From Candidatus Cloacimonadota bacterium (GTDB lineage: Bacteria > Cloacimonadota > Cloacimonadia > Cloacimonadales > TCS61), in contig JAFGMF010000050.1 of NCBI GenBank assembly GCA_016927675.1, positions 1 through 11,145 on the forward strand: a DNA stretch of 11,145 nucleotides, written 5' to 3'. Positions 1-5,531 of this stretch are shown here, one piece after another. Under the pieces are notes generated by a model that did not search any database, had not been told where the DNA came from, and saw only the letters and a list, made by a program, of their open reading frames with translations. Numbering within the stretch: the stretch's first letter is position 1; each line of letters begins with the position of its first letter. The translations under genes and the position numbers were made by a program.

Positions 1-53
1 ACAACAAAGCTTACCCGAATTTATATCAATGAAACAGCCATGAGATAAAAAAC
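1..53. other. Unassigned left edge, possibly the end of an upstream gene
   Basis: All three forward frames are open from the window edge and close within 50 bases (stops at 30-32, 41-43 and 46-48). The tail of an upstream gene is therefore possible, but the frame cannot be chosen. No promoter is convincing here. Whether the formate dehydrogenase operon starts in this window or continues from upstream cannot be decided. Confidence 0.25.
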
Positions 54-156
54 AGGAGGATGATTAACTACTAGACTCCCTATTATTACTCCTTGGTCAT
101 CCTTCTCCGGCAGCTGCCGGATACGGATGACAGGCACGGGGACAAAATAATGGGGG
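54..156 (+). promoter_or_regulatory. Structured leader of the formate dehydrogenase operon with competing helices
   Basis: Bases 96-131 form a strong hairpin. It has a 7-bp stem GTCATCC/GGATGAC (96-102 with 125-131), a 3x3 internal loop, and a 6-bp stem TCCGGC/GCCGGA (106-111 with 116-121) closed by AGCT. An outer 11-bp helix, 77-87 with 146-156 (two G-U pairs), could extend it. The same 5' arm can instead pair upstream: 54-67 (AGGAGGATGATTAA) with 93-106, 14 bp including three G-U pairs. The two folds exclude each other, as in attenuators and riboswitches. No run of T follows the hairpin, so it is not a standard intrinsic terminator. The structure ends 57 bases before the chosen start of the first gene, or 12 before the alternative start at 169. 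The pairing is read directly from the sequence; the regulatory role and any ligand are inference. Confidence 0.45.
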
Positions 157-213
157 TTTAATAATAAAATGAAATTTATTCACATGAAAAATAAACAAAG
201 CAATGAGGTAATG

Positions 214-672
214 ATGTACGAAAAAATTTTTACCAAGTATGATCCGGTTCAGGAAAACCTGATCTATATCCTGCATGATATCCAGGATACGCATCCTCAA
301 CACTATGTTTCCGAGGAGGCAGTTCAAGAGGTAAGCGATTTTTTAAAGATCCCATCCAGCAATATTTATGGAGTGCTGACCTTCTATACGATGTACAGCA
401 CTAAACCGAGAGGCAGAAATATCATTCGTCTGTGTGAATCTCCACCGTGTTTTTTGAAGGGTTCGGAAAAAATTCTTGCCCGGTTACGGGAAATTCTAAA
501 AGTCGGAATTGGAGAAACGACTCCTGACGGACTGTTTACTCTTGAGCTTTGCGCCTGTCTGGGTGTCTGCGGTAATGCTCCTGTTATGATGATCAATGAT
601 GATGTATATGGAAATCTTGATGAAAATAATGTCACTGCTATTATCTCCGGGATCAGGGGAGGTCAGGAATGA
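214..672 (+). CDS. NuoE-like [2Fe-2S] subunit of NAD(P)-dependent formate dehydrogenase
   Basis: This is a 152-residue protein of the 24-kDa NuoE/HydC/FdsG family, a thioredoxin-fold subunit that carries one [2Fe-2S] cluster next to the flavin subunit. The four ligands are visible as Cys74 and Cys79 (CESPPC) and Cys115 and Cys119 (CLGVC), with an extra Cys at 113. The N-terminal helical part (KYDPVQENLIYILHDIQ, then VYGVLTFY-like IYGVLTFYTMY) is also typical. The ATG at 214 was chosen because GAGG at 205-208 lies five bases upstream and the family usually begins close to this point. The frame stays open to an ATG at 169, which has only a G-run in front and would add 15 atypical residues. The gene overlaps the next by ATGA. 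The neighbours make a formate dehydrogenase diaphorase partner far more likely than a complex I or hydrogenase subunit. No signal peptide is seen, so it is cytoplasmic. Confidence 0.9.
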   Translation: MYEKIFTKYDPVQENLIYILHDIQDTHPQHYVSEEAVQEVSDFLKIPSSNIYGVLTFYTMYSTKPRGRNIIRLCESPPCFLKGSEKILARLREILKVGIGETTPDGLFTLELCACLGVCGNAPVMMINDDVYGNLDENNVTAIISGIRGGQE

Positions 673-2228
673 AATTCTATCGTAATGTAGTATTGATTGG
701 TATTGATGACGACTCATTGCAGTCCGGAGCCAGAGAAATCGAAACTCTGCTCAAGCGTGAAATTGCCCGTCATAATCTGTCTGATGAGATCAACGTGGTC
801 GAGGCTGGAGCTCTTGGATTTTTTGGTACCGGCGTAACGCTGATGATCCATCCCGGACAGATAACTTACATAAATGTAACAAAAGAAGATATTCCTGAAA
901 TTGTGGAAGAACATCTTCTCAAGGGAAGGACTGTTTCCAGATTGATCATGGATTCAGTGTATTCCCGTGGTTATGACTTCAATTACAAACATCGGATTGT
1001 TCTGGAAAATTCCGGGCTGATAAATCCGGATTTGATTGATGAGTATCTCGGAACCGGAGGTTATGAAGCTCTGGAAAAAGCTCTTCTGAATATGTCCAGA
1101 GAAGAGATCATCGAAGAAGTTAAAAAATCTGGTTTACGCGGTCGGGGAGGGGCTGGATTTCCTACCGGTCTGAAGTGGAGTTTTACCGCACCCCTGGATG
1201 CGAAACAAAAATATTTTGTGATCAATGCCGACGAAGGTGAGCCGGGTACTTTCAAAGATCGTCTGATCATGGAAGGGGATCCGCATAAACTGCTCGAAGG
1301 CTTGATCATCTCTTCCTATGCTGTGGGAGCCTCCAAAGGATATATCTATATAAGAGGTGAATATAAACTCTGTATTGAAAGGTTGCAAAGGGCAATCGAT
1401 CAGGCACGTGAATATGGAATCCTCGGTAAAAAAATCTTTGGTTCGGATTTTGATTTCGATGTGGAAATCAAAGTTGGTGCCGGAGCTTATGTATGTGGCG
1501 AAGAAACTGCTTTGATCGAATCAATGGAAGGCAAAAGAGGGCAACCTCGATCTAAACCGCCATTCCCCGGAGTAGTCGGTGCATGGCAGAAACCAACCGT
1601 GGTCAATAATGTAGAAACAATTGCCAATATCCCCGGTATTATCTCTCAGGGAGCAGACTGGTTCAGGGGATTTGGCACCTCAGACTGTCCCGGAACAAAA
1701 GCCTATACGATCATGGGAGATGTCTCTACTCCAGGTCTTTGTGAAGTAGACATGGGCACATCTCTGCGCACTATCATCGATAATTATGGCGGAGGTATGA
1801 AAAATAACCGTAAATTCAAAGCTGCTCTGGTCGGGGGAGCTGCAGGAGTTTTCCTCTCGGATAAACTGCTTGATGTGAAAATGGATTATAATAACCTGCA
1901 TGAGTATTCTGCAGTCCTGGGTTCAGGTGCAATACTCGTCATGAACGATGATGTGGACATTTTAGAGATGCTCTGGTCTGTTATCCGCTTCTTCCGTCAT
2001 GAATCCTGTGGGAAATGCGGTCCCTGTGCCAATGGTAATGAAATTCTCTACAAGCTGATAAATAACCTCAGGAAAGGAGAAGGTAAAAAAACAGATTTAG
2101 ACCAGATGCTGCAGATATCAGAAGCAATGTTCAACACTTCATTCTGTGCTTTGGGTCAATCCCTGCTTCTGCCAGTGAAAAGTGCAGTGACAAATTTCAA
2201 GGAAGATTTTCTCAAGAGAATTAATTAA
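669..2228 (+). CDS. NuoF-like FMN/[4Fe-4S] NAD(P)H-binding subunit (FdsB/HoxF type)
   Basis: This 519-residue flavoprotein subunit passes electrons between NAD(P)H and the iron-sulfur chain. The NuoF core is clear: GLRGRGGAGFPTG from residue 155 (NADH/FMN site), the NADEGEPGTFKDR stretch, GAYVCGEETALIESMEG, and the [4Fe-4S] ligands Cys447, Cys450, Cys453 and Cys493 (CGKCGPC and FCALGQ). Residues 1-90 form an extra thioredoxin-like domain resembling the N-terminus of HydB/HoxF/FdsB. All four cluster cysteines of that domain are absent: where HydB-type proteins have TGCFGFC, this one reads AGALGFF. The protein also ends soon after Cys493 and lacks the C-terminal two-cluster ferredoxin domain of the electron-bifurcating HydB subunits. 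Start at 669 follows a good ribosome site (GGGGAGG, 656-662). It overlaps the stop of the previous gene, which suggests translational coupling. Plain NAD+ reduction is therefore more likely than ferredoxin bifurcation, though this is inference. Confidence 0.92.
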   Translation: MKFYRNVVLIGIDDDSLQSGAREIETLLKREIARHNLSDEINVVEAGALGFFGTGVTLMIHPGQITYINVTKEDIPEIVEEHLLKGRTVSRLIMDSVYSRGYDFNYKHRIVLENSGLINPDLIDEYLGTGGYEALEKALLNMSREEIIEEVKKSGLRGRGGAGFPTGLKWSFTAPLDAKQKYFVINADEGEPGTFKDRLIMEGDPHKLLEGLIISSYAVGASKGYIYIRGEYKLCIERLQRAIDQAREYGILGKKIFGSDFDFDVEIKVGAGAYVCGEETALIESMEGKRGQPRSKPPFPGVVGAWQKPTVVNNVETIANIPGIISQGADWFRGFGTSDCPGTKAYTIMGDVSTPGLCEVDMGTSLRTIIDNYGGGMKNNRKFKAALVGGAAGVFLSDKLLDVKMDYNNLHEYSAVLGSGAILVMNDDVDILEMLWSVIRFFRHESCGKCGPCANGNEILYKLINNLRKGEGKKTDLDQMLQISEAMFNTSFCALGQSLLLPVKSAVTNFKEDFLKRIN

Positions 2229-2250
2229 AAAAATAGATGGAGGACTAGTG

Positions 2251-4941
2251 ATGAAGATTATGATTAATGGAAAATCATACCAGGCTTCTCCCAGTGAAAC
2301 CGTTTTACAGGTTGCCTTGCGGAATGGGATTTATATACCACATCTCTGTTATCATCAAAGAACTGGACCAGCTGCAAAATGCAGAGCCTGTGTAGTTCAG
2401 GTGGAAGGTATGAACGGTCTGCAGACTTCCTGTAACCTGTCGGTAAGAGATAATATGAAAGTGATCACAGATTCACCGGCAGTAAAGGCTGCTCAAAAGA
2501 TGGTGGTCGATCTTGCCCTCTCCACAGGAAAACATGATTGCCTTGCCTGTGAACAGAATGGTGATTGTGAGCTTCAGGATGCGGCTTATTATCTCGGGAT
2601 CGAGCACCCAAGTTACCAGGTTGAGATCCCGGATTATCCGCTTGATGACTCCAGCGAATTTATCTATGTTGAAAGAGATAAATGTATTTCCTGCGGTCGT
2701 TGTGTGGTCGGCTGTAATCAGAATGTCGTCAATGAAGTGATCAATTTCGCCTATCGCGGATTTGAGACGAAAATCGTTTTTGACCAGGATCTGCCGATGG
2801 GTACATCCAGCTGCGTTCAGTGTGGTGAATGTGTCCAGCTTTGCCCGGTAGGTGCTTTGATCGATAAACGGGCAAGAGGTAAGGGACGCCCCTGGAACCT
2901 GGAAAAAATCGAAACTGTATGTCCATACTGCGGTGTCGGATGTAAACTGGAGCTTCATGTTGATACTTTGAAAAATGAAATCATCCGCATTAAGGGTGTA
3001 GAAGATTCTCCAACCAACGAAGGGATGCTCTGTGTGAAGGGTAGATACGGATTTGACTTCGTCCACAGCCCTGAACGTTTAACCAAACCTATGATCAAAG
3101 AAAACGGTCAACTCAGAGAAGCAGAATGGGATGAGGCAATAAACTTGGTAGCTTCACGTTTCAATGAGATCATCGAAAAACACGGGAGTGACTCCGTTGC
3201 TGGTCTGGCTTCAGCCAAAGTAACGAATGAAGAGAATTTTGTCTTTCAGAAATTTATGCGCAGAGAGGTCGGAACGAATAACGTAGACCACTGCGCCCGT
3301 CTCTGACATTCCTCTACAGTGGCCGGTCTGGCCGCTTCACTTGGCAGTGGTGCCATGACAAATGATATAGCCGGCATCAAAGAAGCCGATGTCATCATGA
3401 TCATAGGCTCAGATACAACAGCCGCTCATCCGGTTATTGCTGCACGGATTAAACAGGCTGTAAGAGAAGGAAAAACTAAAATTATCGTGATCGATCCGAA
3501 ACAGATCGATATAGCTAAATTTTCAGAGATCTATGTTGCCCAGAGACCAGGAACCGACGTTGCCGTTATCAATTGCCTCATGCAGGTAATCATTAAAAAC
3601 GGCTGGGAAGCAAAAGATTATATTAAAGAAAGACTGGAAGGTTTTGAAGAACTGAAAGCTGAAGTTTTGAAACCCAAATACAGCCCGGAAAATATCGAAA
3701 AAATCTCCGGTATACCTGCTGCTTCATTGATTCAGATCGCAGAGATGTTTGCTAAAGCAGAAACAGCAGCAGTTTTTTACGCCATGGGAATTACTCAGCA
3801 TACCACTGGAACTGATAACGTCTGGTCAGTAGCTAACTTGCAGATGCTTTGCGGTAATCTTGGGAAACCGGGCGGAGGAGTCAATCCTCTCAGAGGTCAG
3901 TCAAATGTTCAGGGAGCCTGCGATATGGGCGGTTTGCCTAATGTTTATCCCGGTTATCAGAAAGTTGGCGATCCTGCTGTTCAGGAAAAATTTGAAAAAG
4001 CCTGGGGTAAAAAACTCAGCCCCAAGGTCGGTATCACCATCACTGAAATGATTGACGGCGCATACGACGGTAAAGTAAAGGCTATTTATGTGATGGGAGA
4101 AAATCCTTATCTTAGTGATCCCGACCAGAATCACGTAATTACAGCTCTGGAAAAAACTGAATTCCTGGTCGTTCAGGATATGTTTATCACCGAGACAGCA
4201 GAATTTGCCGATGTGATCCTTCCCGCAGCTGCTTACGCGGAAAAGGAAGGTCATTTTACCAATACTGAAAGGCGGGTTCAACGGTTGCAGCAGGCTGTTA
4301 ATCCTCCGTTAGATGTCAAAACCGATTGGGAGATAATTCAATTGATCGCCAATGCTATGGGCTCAGATTGGAATTACCAGTCTGTTGCTGATATCACCAG
4401 TGAGATAAATCTTCTAACTCCTCAGTACGGTGGAATAACCTGGGATAGAGTCGGACGTCTGGGTCTGCAATGGCCATGCCCGACAGAAACACATCCCGGA
4501 ACTCCATATCTGCATAAAGACAGATTTGCCCGAGGATTGGGACTTCTCAAGGGAATCGAATTCAAAGAACCCAATGAACTGCCGGACGAGGAATTTCCCT
4601 TTATTCTTACAACGGGACGTGTTTTGCAGCAGTTCCACACAGGTACCATGAGCAGAAAAACACAGGGATTGAATAATCTAGCAGGACCGATGATCATGAT
4701 CTCGGCAGCAGATGCGGATAAGCTGGGGATAGAAAACAGTGAGAAAGTACGCTTGTCAACCAGAAGAGGAGAAATTGAAGCTCCTGCATTTGTTACCCGA
4801 AGAATATCTCAGGGTGTGATCTATGTACCCTTCCATTATAAAGAAGCTCCGGCAAATCGTTTGACCAACCCGGCCATAGATCCCGTTGCTAAAATTCCGG
4901 AATATAAGGTTTGTGCTGCCAAACTGGAAAAGATTTCCTGA
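2251..4941 (+). CDS. fdhA: Selenocysteine-containing NAD(P)-dependent formate dehydrogenase catalytic subunit (UGA read through)
   Basis: This 896-residue enzyme interconverts formate and CO2 at a bis-pterin molybdenum or tungsten centre. Domains in order: plant-type [2Fe-2S] (Cys33, 44, 47, 61); NuoG-type cluster (His95, Cys97, 100, 106); two ferredoxin-like [4Fe-4S] motifs (CISCGRCVVGC at 145-155, CVQCGECVQLC at 188-198); the oxidoreductase [4Fe-4S] site (Cys224, 227, 231, 261); the pterin domain; and a C-terminal MoPterin-binding domain. The in-frame TGA at 3304-3306 encodes Sec352, followed by His353. Arg548 in LRGQSNVQGACDMG matches the active-site Arg of E. coli FdhF. Reading frames on both sides of the TGA are the same, and the family motif continues without loss. 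Total length is close to clostridial FdhA of about 890 residues. ATG 2251 lies seven bases after GGAGG (2239-2243); a GTG at 2248 is a poorer choice. No twin-arginine signal is seen, so it is cytoplasmic. An automatic caller would split it into 2248-3306 and 3319-4941. Confidence 0.95.
3304..3306 (+). other. Selenocysteine codon (UGA, Sec352 of the formate dehydrogenase)
   Basis: The TGA interrupts NNVDHCARL-U-HSSTVAGLAAS. In the formate dehydrogenase family the residue at this place is the Mo/W ligand, either Cys or Sec, and is followed by His. The frame is unchanged before and after it and no base looks lost or gained. The hairpin just downstream and selA in the same window both support recoding rather than termination. 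Confidence 0.95.
3318..3336 (+). promoter_or_regulatory. Bacterial SECIS hairpin
   Basis: Starting 11 bases after the UGA, AGTGGCC (3318-3324) pairs with GGCCGCT (3330-3336). The stem has seven base pairs, one of them U-G, and closes a five-base loop GGTCT. The E. coli fdhF SECIS has a GGUCU-containing apical loop at a similar distance, where it binds SelB. The loop G at 3325 lies 19 bases after the UGA, in the usual range for bacteria. The element is inside the coding sequence and reads TVAGLAA, so it also codes. Confidence 0.88.
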
Positions 4942-4958
4942 AACCAAAAGGAGAGATA

Positions 4959-5417
4959 ATGAATCAGGATCAATTTGAAAAATTAATCGATATCGGAATT
5001 AAACGAGAAAAGGAAGCACATGAATTCTATCGTTTTGCCGAATCAAAAGTAAATGACAAAGCCATCCGTTCGATATTTCATCAGCTTGCCGAAGAAGAAC
5101 TCAACCATAAGAAAATTCTTGAAAAATTCAGGAATAATCCAGAACTTCCTGCTCGAATTAAAGCACCTGATGTAAATTATTTCCTCGCTGAAGAAACAGA
5201 TTTACCCGATCTTAATGACAAAATGACTCCAGCTCAAGCTCTTGCTCTGGCTATGAAAAAAGAACAACAGGCAGTCCAATTCTATCAAAAACTGGCTGAG
5301 AATAGTTCTGATCCGGATGTAAAGAATATCTGCTTGGATATTGCCTCGATGGAACTAGGACATAAGCAGAAACTGGAGAATGCATACGTTGATATAGCTT
5401 ACGTTGAAGCTTTTTAA
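4959..5417 (+). CDS. Rubrerythrin-like ferritin-family diiron protein
   Basis: This 152-residue, all-helical protein has the ferritin-like diiron pattern. Helix 1 is KREKEAHEFY with Glu17/Glu19, helix 2 has the ExxH motif EELNH (Glu47, His50), helix 3 has KKEQQAVQFY with Glu102, and helix 4 has the second ExxH, ELGH (Glu132, His135). It lacks a C-terminal rubredoxin domain, so it is not a classical rubrerythrin. Family members reduce peroxide or handle iron in anaerobes. The start at 4959 follows AAGGAGAG (4948-4955). An upstream in-frame ATG at 4911 lies inside fdhA and has no such site. Only 17 bases separate it from fdhA and the terminator follows it, so it is very likely co-transcribed. 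Protecting the oxygen-labile formate dehydrogenase is a reasonable inference, not shown by the sequence. Confidence 0.85.
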   Translation: MNQDQFEKLIDIGIKREKEAHEFYRFAESKVNDKAIRSIFHQLAEEELNHKKILEKFRNNPELPARIKAPDVNYFLAEETDLPDLNDKMTPAQALALAMKKEQQAVQFYQKLAENSSDPDVKNICLDIASMELGHKQKLENAYVDIAYVEAF

Positions 5418-5442
5418 TATCAATAATATAGTAATTGATCAT

Positions 5443-5476
5443 GGGGGGAGATTTTTCTTCCCCCTGTTTTAATTTC
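5443..5476 (+). terminator. Rho-independent terminator of the formate dehydrogenase operon
   Basis: GGGGGGAGA (5443-5451) pairs with TCTTCCCCC (5456-5464) over nine base pairs, one of them G-U, with a TTTT loop. The T-rich tail TGTTTTAATTT follows. It lies 25 bases after the stop of the diiron protein gene and separates the operon from the sensor kinase gene. Confidence 0.88.
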
Positions 5477-5480
5477 GTTC

Positions 5481-5513
5481 TTGACATAATTTATTAGATT
5501 AAGCTTTTAAATA
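5481..5513 (+). promoter_or_regulatory. Possible sigma-70 promoter of the sensor kinase gene
   Basis: A perfect -35 hexamer TTGACA lies at 5481-5486. The -10 is weak: TTTTAA at 5505-5510 with an 18-base spacer, or TTAAAT at 5507-5512 with 20. It lies just after the terminator and about 20 bases before the ATG at 5532, which would leave a very short leader. The ribosome site before that ATG is poor (AAAAAGATAAAAAA). Confidence 0.4.
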
Positions 5514-5531
5514 TAAAAAAGATAAAAAATT

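Noticed and set aside
60..74. Leader peptide MINY with AGGAGG in front
   Set aside because: The AGGAGG at 54-59 directly abuts the ATG, leaving no spacing for initiation. Better read as one arm of the leader pairing.
96..131. Intrinsic terminator of an upstream gene
   Set aside because: The hairpin is strong but no T-run follows; AGGCACGGGGAC comes next. A regulatory leader fits better.
169..213. Extended N-terminus of the NuoE-like subunit
   Set aside because: The upstream ATG has only a G-run in front, and the extra 15 residues do not resemble the family. The ATG at 214 has GAGG at good spacing. Not fully excluded.
2473..3066. 197-codon open frame on the minus strand
   Set aside because: It lies opposite the cluster-binding domains of fdhA, has no recognisable motif and no ribosome site. 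It is a shadow frame.
3304..3306. A nonsense mutation or pseudogene break in fdhA
   Set aside because: The stop is TGA at the Sec/Cys metal-ligand position, the frame continues with full family motifs, a SECIS hairpin follows and selA is nearby.
3319..4941. Independent gene starting at the GTG at 3319
   Set aside because: There is no ribosome site, and the product would start in the middle of the active-site motif. It is the second half of fdhA.
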